DNA of 64,000 nt from Pseudomonas sp. PDM05 (GCF_014851685.1 NZ_JACVAC010000012.1:124001-188000); one strand, 5' to 3'. Numbered from the stretch's first letter, positions 26,953-36,567 are shown. Notes: generated by a model from the sequence alone, not told the origin. A program made the numbers and translations.

Positions 26953-28443
26953 TTAGTCGAAGGTAATGCCCTGGGCCAGCGGCAGTTCCAGCGAGTAGTT
27001 CACGGTATTGGTCTGGCGACGCATATACCCGCGCCATGCATCCGAACCCGACTCACGCCCGCCGCCCGTCTCTTTCTCCCCGCCAAACGCGCCGCCGATC
27101 TCCGCGCCGCTCGGGCCGATGTTGACGTTGGCGATGCCACAGTCACTGCCCACCGCCGACATGAACTGCTCGGCCTCGCGCACGTCCGTGGTGAAGATGC
27201 ACGACGACAAGCCTTGCGGCACCGCATTGTTCAGGCGCAAGGCTTCGGCGAAATCGGTGTAGCCGACCACGTACAGGATCGGCGCGAAGGTTTCGGTGCA
27301 CACCACGTCGCTTTGCTCGGGCATTTCCACGATGGCCGGCGACACGTAGTAGGCATTCGGGAAGGTGTCTTCCAACTGCCGCTTGCCGCCGAACACCTTG
27401 CCGCCTTCGCTCAAGGCTTGCGCCAGGGCATCCTGCATATTGTCGAAGCCGTGCTTGTCGATCAGCGGGCCGATCAGGTTGCCTTCCAGCGGGTGGCCGA
27501 TGCGCACCTTGGAATAGGCGGCCTTGAGGCGGGTGACGATTTCTTCCTTGACCGATTCGTGAGCAATCAACCGGCGCAAGGTGGTGCAGCGCTGGCCGGC
27601 AGTGCCGACAGCGCTGAACAGGATCGCGCGCACGGCCATGTCGAGGTCGGCGCTGGGGCCGAGGATCATCGCGTTGTTGCCGCCCAACTCAAGGATGCTG
27701 CGGGCAAAGCGCGCGGCGACTTTGGGCGCCACTTCGCGGCCCATGCGCGTGCTGCCGGTGGCGCTGATCAGGGCGACACGCGGGTCATCCACCAACGCGG
27801 CGCCGGCATCGCGACCGCCGATGATCACTTGGCTGAGGTACGGCGGCGCATCGTTGAAGTTCTTCACCACGCGCTCGAACAACGCCTGGCAGGCCAGGGC
27901 GGTGAGCGGGGTCTTTTCCGACGGTTTCCAGATCACCGCGTTGCCGCACACCAGCGCCAGGGCGGTGTTCCACGCCCACACCGCGACCGGGAAGTTGAAG
28001 GCACTGATCACGCCGACCACACCCAGCGGGTGCCAGGTTTCGCGCATATGGTGGCCAGGACGCTCAGAGGCGATGGTCAAGCCGTAGAGCTGGCGGGACA
28101 GGCCGACGGCGAAGTCGCAGATGTCGATCATCTCCTGCACTTCACCCAAGCCTTCCTGGGTGATCTTGCCGGCTTCCCAGGAGACCAACTCGCCGAGGTC
28201 GGCCTTGTATTCGCGCAGCACCTCGCCAAATTGGCGCACCAGCTCACCGCGACGCGGCGCCGGCACTTTGCGCCAGGCCTCGAATGCATGCTCGGCGCGA
28301 CTGACCTGTTGCTCCACCTCGGCGGCACCTTCCCAGTGCACACTGCCGATACGGCTGCCATCAATCGGCGAATGCACGGGTTGTTTCCCCGCCTGGTACA
28401 GCGCCGGGTTTACCCCGAGACGATCAAGCAATGCGGCAACCAT
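26953..28443 (-). CDS. amaB: Aldehyde dehydrogenase AmaB (piperideine-6-carboxylate / aminoadipate semialdehyde dehydrogenase)
   Basis: 496 residues, ALDH7 family. Catalytic Cys286 in GTAGQRCTTLRR, general base Glu252 in LELGGNN, cofactor residues in KPSEKTP. C-terminal 'GGAFGGEKETGGGRESGSDAWRGYMRR' is the ALDH7 substrate-site segment. The enzyme oxidises aminoadipate semialdehyde to 2-aminoadipate, the step after AmaA in lysine catabolism. It is followed by amaA across a REPIN and divergent from a LysR gene. Confidence 0.93.
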   Translation of the reverse strand: MVAALLDRLGVNPALYQAGKQPVHSPIDGSRIGSVHWEGAAEVEQQVSRAEHAFEAWRKVPAPRRGELVRQFGEVLREYKADLGELVSWEAGKITQEGLGEVQEMIDICDFAVGLSRQLYGLTIASERPGHHMRETWHPLGVVGVISAFNFPVAVWAWNTALALVCGNAVIWKPSEKTPLTALACQALFERVVKNFNDAPPYLSQVIIGGRDAGAALVDDPRVALISATGSTRMGREVAPKVAARFARSILELGGNNAMILGPSADLDMAVRAILFSAVGTAGQRCTTLRRLIAHESVKEEIVTRLKAAYSKVRIGHPLEGNLIGPLIDKHGFDNMQDALAQALSEGGKVFGGKRQLEDTFPNAYYVSPAIVEMPEQSDVVCTETFAPILYVVGYTDFAEALRLNNAVPQGLSSCIFTTDVREAEQFMSAVGSDCGIANVNIGPSGAEIGGAFGGEKETGGGRESGSDAWRGYMRRQTNTVNYSLELPLAQGITFD

Positions 28444-28521
28444 GGGTCACTCCTTCAGTCTGCAGACCTAAAAATTCGCGCCGCGAGGAACACGACGATC
28501 CAGAGCTTATTTGTAGCTGGC

Positions 28522-28532
28522 GCAAGACTTGC
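28522..28532. promoter_or_regulatory. Palindrome GCAAG-A-CTTGC between amaB and the LysR gene, probable operator
   Basis: An 11-bp perfect palindrome, extended by TGGC on the left and CA on the right, lies about 65 bp before the LysR start and 79 bp before amaB. LysR proteins commonly bind a T-N11-A dyad in such divergent regions. Assignment is inference from position and symmetry. Confidence 0.5.
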
Positions 28533-28598
28533 CAACAAACGACGATTAGGCGAGATATCATTCCATTAATTCATGCAAAACATAAAAAGAGGCACAGC

Positions 28599-29486
28599 GT
28601 GCTGAACAAAAGACATTTGCCCTCGATCACCGCCCTGCAGTGCTTCGAAGCCGCCACCCGCCACCTGAGCTTTACCCGCGCCGCCGAGGAGCTGAACCTC
28701 ACGCAAAGTGCGGTGAGCAAGCAGGTGGCGCAATTGGAAGAACTGCTCCAGCACCTGCTGTTTCGCCGCGTGCGCCGACGTTTACAGATGACCCCGGCGG
28801 GCGACCTGTACCTGGTGGAAGTGAGAAAAATCCTCACGCAAGTGGAGATGTCCACCCACTACCTGCGTTCCTACGGTGGCGAGACCGAAGTGCTACGGGT
28901 GTCCACGCCCTACACCTTCGGCGCCCGCTGGCTGGTGCCGCGCCTCAAGGGCTGGCGGCTGCGTCACCCGCAGATCCATCTGGACCTGTGCAACGAACAA
29001 GACCCGGACGAGCTGCTGCAAGGCAAGGCCGACATGGCCTTCTACTTCGGCCAAGGCTCACGCCCGGGCACCGAGAGCCTGAAATTGTTCAGCGAAGAGC
29101 TGGTGCCCGTCTGCGCCCCGGACAGCCTGCCCGCGCAGCCATTCACCGACCCGACGCAACTGAGCGACTTGGTGCTGCTGCAAAACGCCTCGCGCCCCCA
29201 GGGCTGGCACGACTGGTTCGCCAGCCAGGGCTACCAGACCGAACACAGCTACCACGGACCGCGTTTCGACACCTTTTACATGTGCATCCGCGCGGCGCAG
29301 GTGGGCTGCGGCGTGGCGCTATTGCCACGGTTCCTGGTGGAGGAGGAATTGGCCGACGGCAAACTGGTAATCCCCTGGCAGCATGCGATGCCGAGCCAGG
29401 ACGCGTACTACCTGGCGTACCCGGAGCATTCGGCGGAGGTGCCGAAGGTGCGGGAGTTTGTGAGGTGGATGATGGAGCAGGTTTAA
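28599..29486 (+). CDS. LysR family regulator, probable activator of amaAB
   Basis: 295 residues from a GTG start with AGAGG upstream; earlier in-frame codons are not LysR-like. N-terminal winged helix: FEAATRHLSFTRAAEELNLTQSAVS, then a periplasmic-binding-type effector domain. The GcvA-like 'LPSITALQCFEAATRHLSFT' opening marks the GcvA/AmpR subgroup. In P. putida a LysR gene sits at the same place next to amaB. The effector is probably pipecolate, lysine or an intermediate (inference). Confidence 0.88.
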   Translation: MLNKRHLPSITALQCFEAATRHLSFTRAAEELNLTQSAVSKQVAQLEELLQHLLFRRVRRRLQMTPAGDLYLVEVRKILTQVEMSTHYLRSYGGETEVLRVSTPYTFGARWLVPRLKGWRLRHPQIHLDLCNEQDPDELLQGKADMAFYFGQGSRPGTESLKLFSEELVPVCAPDSLPAQPFTDPTQLSDLVLLQNASRPQGWHDWFASQGYQTEHSYHGPRFDTFYMCIRAAQVGCGVALLPRFLVEEELADGKLVIPWQHAMPSQDAYYLAYPEHSAEVPKVREFVRWMMEQV

Positions 29487-29530
29487 GTGGGGGCCCGTGA
29501 CATGGTTGTGCAAACGCTTGCGGGCCACCC

Positions 29531-30514
29531 TCACATCTTTCGCCAAGCCCACTCAAATTTAAGTAACGACAATAACTCTTCATCGGCGAGATGAAAGGCC
29601 CATTCATTCGGCAGGCGAGGTTCAAACTCAGGAAGCTCACTGAGACTATAAAAAGTACTCTCCTGATAGAACTTCTTTATTCGCACCAGCTCTGGCATAG
29701 ACTCTTCAAGTGGCTTGTTTGGAGAGTCGTTTCTGACGCGCGCTACGCCCATCAGGCGCGGGATGCATTTTTCGCAACCTTCGTTGACCCCCTTCTCCCA
29801 CGAGCGATAAGCGTCCAGACGTCGGCCCTCCATATCGGCCAGTACTCCAAGACCTTCGTACGCATGGGCATAGCCCTGGCTCGCTGCGCACTCAAGCAGC
29901 GCCCTGCCTAGTGGTCGCAACGCCTTGGACTGCACAACGATCGTCGTCCCGATCCAGGTCATCGCATGTGGACTTCCTCGGTCGATAGCGGCGTCAAGCA
30001 GGTAATACATGCTTTTACCGTCCCGACCGAACAGGTAGGTCGCATATTTGTACGCAACTATCGGCACGCCTTTCTCGACCAGTTCAATCAGCTTGGCTTG
30101 GGCATTTTGTTTCGCAACGGCATCTCGCGAGCGGCGTAGAGTCCATGTGCTATCAACGAATTCAGCCTTCCAACTTTCAGCCTTGAGAGCAGCACTTAAC
30201 AGGGCCTCCCGTTTCTGCCTATGGACATTGTCCATCCAGAAGTCCTCAACCTTGTCTCCAGTTACGCTGTATTCAACAAATTCACCGAACGCCCGTACCG
30301 CGGCATCACTTTCTTTCGGCTCGAATTGTTTGCTATCCCGACAAACGAATTCCTTCTTGTTGAACTGAGCGATCAAGTCTGGATCATCACTGACCTCGGC
30401 AGAGGTTCCATCCCAGGGAGGAGCATGATTGAAGCCTTCCAATGTGACAGGCGCGTCCTGCGCCGAAGCCATGTAGGAGAACATCAGAAAAATAAGAACT
30501 GTCATCTTGATCAC
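29531..30514 (-). CDS. Sel1-repeat-like (DUF6396-type) periplasmic protein, probable T6SS immunity protein
   Basis: 327 residues from a GTG start with GAGGTG upstream. A signal peptide (MIKMTVLIFLMFSYMASA) leads to a helical protein with Sel1/TPR-like pairs, e.g. KYATYLFGRDGKSMYYLLDAAIDRGSPHAMTWIG and LECAASQGYAHAYEGLGVLADMEG. It is a distant paralogue of the next gene upstream, and both follow a phospholipase D effector gene, the layout of pldB and its three immunity genes in P. aeruginosa. Periplasmic location suits neutralising a phospholipase that acts on the inner membrane's outer face. The gene is visibly less GC-rich than its neighbours. Confidence 0.7.
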   Translation of the reverse strand: MIKMTVLIFLMFSYMASAQDAPVTLEGFNHAPPWDGTSAEVSDDPDLIAQFNKKEFVCRDSKQFEPKESDAAVRAFGEFVEYSVTGDKVEDFWMDNVHRQKREALLSAALKAESWKAEFVDSTWTLRRSRDAVAKQNAQAKLIELVEKGVPIVAYKYATYLFGRDGKSMYYLLDAAIDRGSPHAMTWIGTTIVVQSKALRPLGRALLECAASQGYAHAYEGLGVLADMEGRRLDAYRSWEKGVNEGCEKCIPRLMGVARVRNDSPNKPLEESMPELVRIKKFYQESTFYSLSELPEFEPRLPNEWAFHLADEELLSLLKFEWAWRKM

Positions 30515-30632
30515 GAAAACACCTCGTCTTGAAAATAGTCATACAAGATCAAACTAACCCTTAGTTCTGGGCCGGGATTGACTCCACTGCACTGGCGACG
30601 GCGAAATCAGGTCACGCGCAAAAACGCGACGG

Positions 30633-31916
30633 TCATGAAAGCAGGCACCATTCCACCACTTGCTCACTGCGCGTGATCTTGTCGGAGAAGGGCCAACTAC
30701 GTACCTGGTAGCGTTCGATCAACATTTTCGGCAGGACCTCGCCCGTCTCGAAATGCCGAACCCCATCTCCACTCGCGACGTAATAGCTATCTGGGAGCCG
30801 GCCCACCGTCCAATACCCACTGACCGGACAGGCTTGGCCGCTGTAGCAGTTGGGTGAAAACAAGTGGGCCTGGGTGAATGCCGGTGAGCCCGGCAACCCT
30901 TTCCCGGTGGCAGGATCGAGCAGTTTGGCGTTGGCCAGTTGATGGATCAGTGCTTCGCTGGGCTTGGGGGGCGGGACGTTGGCCAGGCGCGCTTCCAGCC
31001 ATTGCAATTTGCCGTCCCAGGCAGGGAGCTTGGCTGGAGGCAGGGGGACAATCTGGTTGATTTCGGGGACTTTGGGGTCAGCGTAGGAGTATCTCGCTAA
31101 TATTCTCCAGATTGTTTTATAGCGCTCGGCGCGTTCAAGGTCTTCTTTCTGGTCGAGGTAGTACAAACGGTCTTCCGGCAGTGGGCCTCGAAAACCTTTG
31201 CCCAAGCGTGAGGCCGAGCTTTCTTCTCCTGCGGCCACTCCCAGTTGAAGCACCTCCAAAGCAGCTTGGTACTCGCCCTCATTTTTGAGATCGATGCCCA
31301 ACGCCACTGCAGCTGCTCCATTCCCTTGCTCAGCTGCACAGCGGCGCATCTGTCTGGCGATCGCTGGCGCGACGCTGATCGGCGCCAATATGTCCCCGAC
31401 AATCGTTTGAGCTTGTGCACTGCCTTGGTCAGCGGCCTTGCGGTAATAACGCAGGGCCATTTCCTCGTCCAGCGCCAAACCAGCGGAACCCTGCTGCAGG
31501 AAGACCCCAATGAAGTAATAGCCGGTCGCGACACCAGCATTGATCAGTTGCTGACTTAGTCGCAGATATTCTTCGCCATGAAGCTTGAAGCGGCCGCGCA
31601 TGCTGCCGGTTTGTAGATTGATATTGGCTTTGTAGTGACCGTTTTCAGCAGCGATGCGGTAAAGCCGCTCGATCGCAACGTCGACGGCCTTGTCTGGTAT
31701 GAGCTGGTTATTTTTTTGCAGCCAGCGAGCGTACTGGAACAACATGTCAGCTTCGGCAGCCGGCTGAGGAATGGTTTCATGCCTACAGATAAAGGTAAGT
31801 TTTTGTTTAGCCTCGGTAATCGGATTCATCGGAATGCCCTTGTTCAGTTGAATAGGCCCAGCACCGTTGATACAAGCGGCCAGCAGCAGGCTTGAGAGCA
31901 GAAAAAATCGGCGCAT
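30633..31916 (-). CDS. Sel1-repeat-like (DUF6396-type) lipoprotein, probable immunity to the phospholipase D effector
   Basis: 427 residues. MRRFFLLSSLLLAACINGAG is a lipoprotein signal with lipobox LAAC (Cys15). The middle has Sel1-like units (GYYFIGVFLQQGSAG, ALRYYRKAADQGSAQAQTIVGDIL, CAAEQGNGAAAVALGIDL), and the C-terminal 100 residues contain 'CYSGQACPVSGYWTVGRLPDSYYV'. Its ATG overlaps the effector stop by one base (TGATG), so the two are translationally coupled, as expected for effector and immunity. Known Tli5 proteins for Tle5 phospholipases are likewise periplasmic Sel1-like proteins. Confidence 0.78.
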   Translation of the reverse strand: MRRFFLLSSLLLAACINGAGPIQLNKGIPMNPITEAKQKLTFICRHETIPQPAAEADMLFQYARWLQKNNQLIPDKAVDVAIERLYRIAAENGHYKANINLQTGSMRGRFKLHGEEYLRLSQQLINAGVATGYYFIGVFLQQGSAGLALDEEMALRYYRKAADQGSAQAQTIVGDILAPISVAPAIARQMRRCAAEQGNGAAAVALGIDLKNEGEYQAALEVLQLGVAAGEESSASRLGKGFRGPLPEDRLYYLDQKEDLERAERYKTIWRILARYSYADPKVPEINQIVPLPPAKLPAWDGKLQWLEARLANVPPPKPSEALIHQLANAKLLDPATGKGLPGSPAFTQAHLFSPNCYSGQACPVSGYWTVGRLPDSYYVASGDGVRHFETGEVLPKMLIERYQVRSWPFSDKITRSEQVVEWCLLS

Positions 31917-33727
31917 CAGTCGAGGTCCTTCAGGGTTCTTTTGCCGTAATAAAACTCGACGAGGGGTGTGCTGGGCGTCGAAGCTTTGGACTCGCGCTCT
32001 TTGTTTTCATTGATGATCTCCGTCCAAACTACAAATGCTTCCTCCGGATCATCCTGAGCCCCCCTCCCATCCGTATGCAGCCCCCATAACCTGCGCCGCA
32101 ACCCCTGCGTCACACTCCCCCACTCATGCGCAATATTCAGCTCGCTATCCACCTGCATGCTGCGGGTGTTGATGTTCGCTGAGCCCAAGGTGGTAAACAC
32201 GTCATCCACAATCATCAACTTCGAGTGGATATACACCGGCATCCACTGCCGGCCGGCGGGTGAGTCAGGCGCCACTAGCGAACACACGTGAATTTTCAAC
32301 CCTGGCAGCTCTTGCGGGACAACCATGCTGTCCTCGATCGCCTTGGTTTTTTGATCGAGTTCGGCCTGCCATTTAGTCAATTCCCTTTGCCCTACATGAT
32401 CCCGTGGATCAGGTGATGGCCGAGGAGGAGCGGCCGCTTTCATCCGCTCGATACGCCGAAGCTTGGTCACGCCGGGAATCGTGTCGGCACGTCCCAGGCT
32501 CTCAAGCATGCGCTGGGTATTGAGCGTGCCCGCACCTATGCCGTCCTCGGTCGCATTGGTGATCACAAACAGGTGCAACGAGCCGTGTACACCAGGATCA
32601 CGCCCTCCACCAGTCTGATCCGCCGCCGTCTTCTTGATCGCTTCGGCCAGCGGTGGCCAGCGAAAATACTGGTTCTCGATATAGATAAACTGCGTCGCGT
32701 TGTTGACCGCATTCAAGTAGGCCTTCTCGATCTCACGCTTGCCCGCTTGCGCCTGGGTGCGCAGCACTTGGGCCAGCTGGCGCGTGACGCCGGGCATGCA
32801 TTGCAGGTGCGGCCCGACCTGCTTGGCTTGGCGAAGGTCGAGCAGGTTCTCCCCGGTTTCCTTGAGCCAGGCACTGGCGAAGTTATGGTGCAGGTGCTCC
32901 AGGATCGGCCCGCTCAGTTGAGTGGAAATATCCTGGCGCGGAGTGTCACCACGTGGCCCGCGATTGGGTGCGGGTTTGCTCTGTTCAGAGCGGCCCAAAG
33001 CCGAGTGTTTGTCGGTATCCCAATACGCATCGAGCATGTTGTGGCCCATGACAAAACCTACAGCGCAGTCCGGCAGTTCGTAGTCGACCAGCACGCTCTT
33101 CTGGTGATGGCTGGCGGTCCATCGCAATGCGTGACGCATCTGGAGGCTGATCTCGGGGTCGAGGCTTTCCTCTTTCAGGCTGCGGGCGATCTCGGCCCGC
33201 TCATTCAGGTCGAAACCACGACTGATAAAGACCGGGAGCCCGCGCGCTGCCTGCCCGGCGGCCTTGCTGTCCGACACCGAGCATTCGGCGAACCATCGAC
33301 GGTCCTCGTCGTATTGCGCCTGGGTAGACGTCTGTAGCGCCCGATCGCTGATGCGTACCGAGCCTTTACCGGGCAAGTTCGCCTCACCTGCAACACCGGC
33401 AGAGTTAAGCGGCATTTCCCACGTCAATACGCGAACCCTGACTCCCTCGCGAGCCTTTGCCTTGAGCAGTTCGCCAATGCTCGGGCTCTTGCCGTCGCGG
33501 ATGAAATACATCGACGGCTGGAACCCCCAACAGATGATGTCGACGGTTTTGCTGGCCCTGGCAATCGCCAAATGCACGGCCTTGAAGGCTTCTTCGCCAT
33601 TGATCAGCGGTTGATAAGTGGCTTCCACAGGATGGTATTCACTGCCCTGCACGTACCAGGGCGCGTTACAAGTGACGGTCTGCGTATGCTGCAAGGCGAC
33701 GGGCGCGACAATGGCAGGGCGATTCAT
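31916..33727 (-). CDS. Phospholipase D family T6SS effector (Tle5/PldB-like)
   Basis: 603 residues with two HKD motifs: HHQKSVLVD (His208, Lys210) and HSKLMIVDD with GSANINTRS (His501, Lys503). Both active-site halves are intact. There is no signal peptide. Architecture, missing export signal and the downstream Sel1-like genes match T6SS Tle5 lipases, which are carried by VgrG/Hcp into target periplasm and hydrolyse phosphatidylethanolamine. No vgrG or PAAR gene is adjacent, so it is an orphan cassette. The 5' leader resembles that of the effector at 44780-45685. GAGGGAG precedes the ATG. Confidence 0.85.
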   Translation of the reverse strand: MNRPAIVAPVALQHTQTVTCNAPWYVQGSEYHPVEATYQPLINGEEAFKAVHLAIARASKTVDIICWGFQPSMYFIRDGKSPSIGELLKAKAREGVRVRVLTWEMPLNSAGVAGEANLPGKGSVRISDRALQTSTQAQYDEDRRWFAECSVSDSKAAGQAARGLPVFISRGFDLNERAEIARSLKEESLDPEISLQMRHALRWTASHHQKSVLVDYELPDCAVGFVMGHNMLDAYWDTDKHSALGRSEQSKPAPNRGPRGDTPRQDISTQLSGPILEHLHHNFASAWLKETGENLLDLRQAKQVGPHLQCMPGVTRQLAQVLRTQAQAGKREIEKAYLNAVNNATQFIYIENQYFRWPPLAEAIKKTAADQTGGGRDPGVHGSLHLFVITNATEDGIGAGTLNTQRMLESLGRADTIPGVTKLRRIERMKAAAPPRPSPDPRDHVGQRELTKWQAELDQKTKAIEDSMVVPQELPGLKIHVCSLVAPDSPAGRQWMPVYIHSKLMIVDDVFTTLGSANINTRSMQVDSELNIAHEWGSVTQGLRRRLWGLHTDGRGAQDDPEEAFVVWTEIINENKERESKASTPSTPLVEFYYGKRTLKDLD

Positions 33728-33785
33728 TCCTCTACTCCCTCGGCTAGGTGAAAGCCCAGAGCGTAAAGAGTTGCTATCCGTGACG

Positions 33786-33831
33786 AATGTCAGAAGGTTC
33801 GTCTTTCAAAGCGGGACGCTTCTCGATCACG
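33786..33831 (-). promoter_or_regulatory. Leader element A shared with the Tse4-like effector gene
   Basis: 46 bp beginning AATGTCAGAAG (plus strand) and ending CGATCACG, 58 bp before the phospholipase D ATG. A matching 46-bp element lies 57 bp before the effector gene at 44780-45685. Between element and ATG the minus strand of both also shares TCTTTACNCTCTGNGCTNT. The leader also contains CACGGAT (33776-33782), a good RsmA/RsmE-type GGA site; T6SS is often Gac/Rsm-controlled. Confidence 0.6.
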
Positions 33832-33937
33832 CAAAAAAACACTGGCAAACCACCCCCCGCCTATGCGCCACTAGCCCCCATCCTTAACTGTGCGTAAAGG
33901 TCGGCGCCCATCGCCGATCCGTCTGGAGAGTCCCGTT

Positions 33938-35152
33938 ATGAGCGAGAGTGTGTTTGCCGATCGCATCGTGCAGAACCTGCTCGACACCGACTTCTACAAG
34001 CTGACCATGATGCAGGCGGTGCTGCACAACTACCCGAATGTGGAAGTTGAATGGGAGTTTCGTTGCCGCAACAGTGAGGATCTGCGCCCGTACCTGGCGG
34101 AAATCCGCTACCAGATCGAGCGCCTCGCCGAGTTGAGCCTGAGCCCCGACCAACTGGGTTTCCTGGAGCGCATCAGCTTTATGAAGCCGGATTTTTTGCG
34201 CTTCCTCGGGCTGTTCCGCTTCAACTTGCGCTATGTGCAGACCGGGATCGAGAACGGTGAGTTGTTTATCCGCCTGCGCGGGCCGTGGCTGCATGTGATC
34301 CTGTTTGAAGTGCCGATGCTGGCCATCGTCAGCGAAGTACGTAACCGCTATCGCTACCAGAGCGTGATCCTCGAACAGGCCCGCGAGCAGTTGTACCGCA
34401 AGTTCGATTGGCTGACGGCCAACGCCAGCAGCGATGAATTATCCGAACTGCAAGTCGCCGATTTCGGCACGCGCCGGCGTTTTTCGTACCGGGTGCAGGA
34501 GGAAGTGGTCAACGTGCTCAAGCATGACTTCCCCGGCCGTTTCGTCGGCACCAGCAACGTGCACCTGGCCCGCGAGCTGGACATGAAACCGCTCGGCACC
34601 ATGGCCCACGAATGGATCATGGCCCACCAGCAACTCGGCCCGCGCCTGATCGACAGCCAGATCGCCGCCCTCGATTGCTGGGTCCGCGAATACCGTGGCC
34701 TGCTGGGCATCGCCCTGACAGATTGCATTACCACCGATGCGTTCCTCGGCGATTTCGATCTGTACTTCGCCAAGCTGTTCGACGGCTTGCGCCACGACTC
34801 CGGTGATCCCGTGCAGTGGGCCGAAAAAGCCATCGCCCACTACCACAAGCTGGGCATCGAGCCGATGAGCAAGACCCTGGTGTTCTCCGACAGCCTGTCG
34901 CTGCCCAAGGCGCTGGAGATCTTCCGGGCGCTGCGTGGACGGATCAATGTGAGCTTTGGCATCGGCACCAACCTGACTTGCGATATTCCAGGGGTGGAAC
35001 CGATGAGCATCGTGCTTAAAATGACCGCCTGCAATGGCCAGCCCGTCGCGAAAATTTCCGACGAAGCGGGCAAGACCCACTGCACCGATCCGAACTTTGT
35101 CGCCTATTTGCGTCACGTTTTCAAAGTACCTGCCATCTCTAGCAAGGAGTGA
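33938..35152 (+). CDS. pncB: Nicotinate phosphoribosyltransferase
   Basis: 404 residues. 'NLLDTDFYKLTMMQAV' at the N-terminus, 'VADFGTRRRFS' and 'GTSNVHLARELDMKPLGTMAHEW' (phosphorylatable His) identify PncB. It makes nicotinate mononucleotide from nicotinate, PRPP and ATP, the first step of the Preiss-Handler pathway. Start at 33938 is set by GGAGAG. Followed by nadE after 3 bp, forming an NAD salvage operon. Confidence 0.97.
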   Translation: MSESVFADRIVQNLLDTDFYKLTMMQAVLHNYPNVEVEWEFRCRNSEDLRPYLAEIRYQIERLAELSLSPDQLGFLERISFMKPDFLRFLGLFRFNLRYVQTGIENGELFIRLRGPWLHVILFEVPMLAIVSEVRNRYRYQSVILEQAREQLYRKFDWLTANASSDELSELQVADFGTRRRFSYRVQEEVVNVLKHDFPGRFVGTSNVHLARELDMKPLGTMAHEWIMAHQQLGPRLIDSQIAALDCWVREYRGLLGIALTDCITTDAFLGDFDLYFAKLFDGLRHDSGDPVQWAEKAIAHYHKLGIEPMSKTLVFSDSLSLPKALEIFRALRGRINVSFGIGTNLTCDIPGVEPMSIVLKMTACNGQPVAKISDEAGKTHCTDPNFVAYLRHVFKVPAISSKE

Positions 35153-35155
35153 ATC

Positions 35156-35983
35156 ATGCAAGCCGTACAGCGTGAGATTGCTGAACAACTCAAGGTCCAA
35201 GCGCCGTTCAACGACCAGGCGGCCCTGGAGGCCGAGGTGGCCCGCCGCGTGGCCTTTATCCAGGATTGCCTGCGCAATTCCGGGCTGAAGACGTTGGTGC
35301 TGGGCATCAGCGGCGGCGTCGACTCCCTGACCGCCGGCCTCTTGGCCCAGCGCGCGGTAAAAGAACTGCGCGAAAACAGCGGTGATGCGGCCTACCGCTT
35401 TATCGCGGTGCGCCTGCCGTACGAAGTCCAGTTCGATGAAATCGACGCCACGGCCTCGGTGGACTTTATCGAGCCGGACGAGCGCCATACCGTCAACATC
35501 GGCCCCGCGGTGAAAGCCCTGGCGGCTGAAGTGGCGGCGTTTGAAGGCAAAGCCGCAGTTTCCCGCGACTTCGTGCTGGGCAACACCAAGGCGCGCATGC
35601 GCATGGTGGCGCAGTACACCGTCGCCGGCGCGGCCGGTGGCTTGGTGATCGGTACTGACCATGCGGCGGAAGCGGTGATGGGCTTTTTCACCAAGTTCGG
35701 CGATGGTGCGTGCGACCTGGCACCGTTGAGCGGGCTGGTGAAAAACCAGGTGCGTTCGATTGCACGCTACTTTGGCGCGCCGGAATCGTTGGTGGAGAAG
35801 GTGCCGACGGCGGACCTGGAAGACTTGTCGCCGGGCAAGCCGGACGAGGCGTCACATGGCGTGACGTATGCGGAGATTGATGCGTTCCTGCACGGTGAGC
35901 CGGTGCGTGAGGAAGCGTTCCGGATTATCTGCGAGACCTACCGCAAGACTGCCCACAAGCGGGTTATGCCGTTCGCGCCGTGA
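35156..35983 (+). CDS. nadE: Ammonia-dependent NAD synthetase
   Basis: 275 residues with ATP-pyrophosphatase P-loop LGISGGVDSLTAG near residue 45 and 'GTDHAAEAVMGFFTKFGDGACDLAPL' (active site). It lacks the glutaminase domain, so it uses ammonia. AAGGAG overlaps the end of pncB; the two enzymes act in the same pathway to NAD. Confidence 0.97.
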   Translation: MQAVQREIAEQLKVQAPFNDQAALEAEVARRVAFIQDCLRNSGLKTLVLGISGGVDSLTAGLLAQRAVKELRENSGDAAYRFIAVRLPYEVQFDEIDATASVDFIEPDERHTVNIGPAVKALAAEVAAFEGKAAVSRDFVLGNTKARMRMVAQYTVAGAAGGLVIGTDHAAEAVMGFFTKFGDGACDLAPLSGLVKNQVRSIARYFGAPESLVEKVPTADLEDLSPGKPDEASHGVTYAEIDAFLHGEPVREEAFRIICETYRKTAHKRVMPFAP

Positions 35984-36019
35984 GGTGGGCCTGGCAAGTT
36001 CTGTATTGATTGTTAAGTC

Positions 36020-36106
36020 GCCTTCGCGGGCAAGCCCGCTCCCACACTTGACCGCGCTCCAACAGGGGAATGCGGTCGAATGTGGGAGCGGGCTTGCCCG
36101 CGAAGA
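36020..36106. repeat. REPIN
   Basis: TTCGCGGGCAAGCCCGCTCC and GTGGGAGCGGGCTTGCCCGC inverted around a short spacer, between convergent nadE and azurin. Confidence 0.92.
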
Positions 36107-36120
36107 ACGATAACGCGGTC

Positions 36121-36567
36121 TTACTTGACGACCACCGTGCCTTTCATCATAGAGATGTGGCCCGGGAACGAGCAGAAGAACGCGTAGTCAGTCCCGGCGG
36201 CCAGTTTCGACACGTCGAAGGTCACCGAATCTTTCTCGCCGGCACCGATGATCTTGGTGTGGGCGATGATGCGTGCATCACCTTCCTTCAGGTAGTTCTT
36301 GTCGATGCCAGCGGCCATGCCGTCAGTGGCTACCGGTTGCATGTCGGCCGCGCTGGTCAGTACCCAGTTATGGCCCATGACGTTTTTCGGCAAGCTGCCC
36401 GAGTGTTCCAGGTTCACGGTGAACGTCTTGCAGCTCTTGTCGATCGTGATTTCCTTGGTGTTGAAGGACATCTGGTCAGTGGAGTCGACGGTGACCTTGC
36501 ACTCTGCAGCAAGCAACTGGCCGCTAGCCAGAGTCAGCAGGGAAACAGCAACGAGTTTGGCGAACAT
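36121..36567 (-). CDS. azu: Azurin, periplasmic blue copper protein
   Basis: 148 residues: 20-residue signal peptide then the 128-residue mature protein AECKVTVDSTDQMSFNTKEI. Copper ligands are all present: Gly45-His46 in MGHNW, Cys112 in FFCSFPGH, His117 and axial Met121 (mature numbering). The Cys3-Cys26 disulfide is kept. Azurin passes electrons to nitrite reductase or peroxidase and helps redox stress. ATG at 36567 is preferred over an upstream in-frame start because it begins the signal peptide. No clear Anr box was found upstream. Confidence 0.97.
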   Translation of the reverse strand: MFAKLVAVSLLTLASGQLLAAECKVTVDSTDQMSFNTKEITIDKSCKTFTVNLEHSGSLPKNVMGHNWVLTSAADMQPVATDGMAAGIDKNYLKEGDARIIAHTKIIGAGEKDSVTFDVSKLAAGTDYAFFCSFPGHISMMKGTVVVK

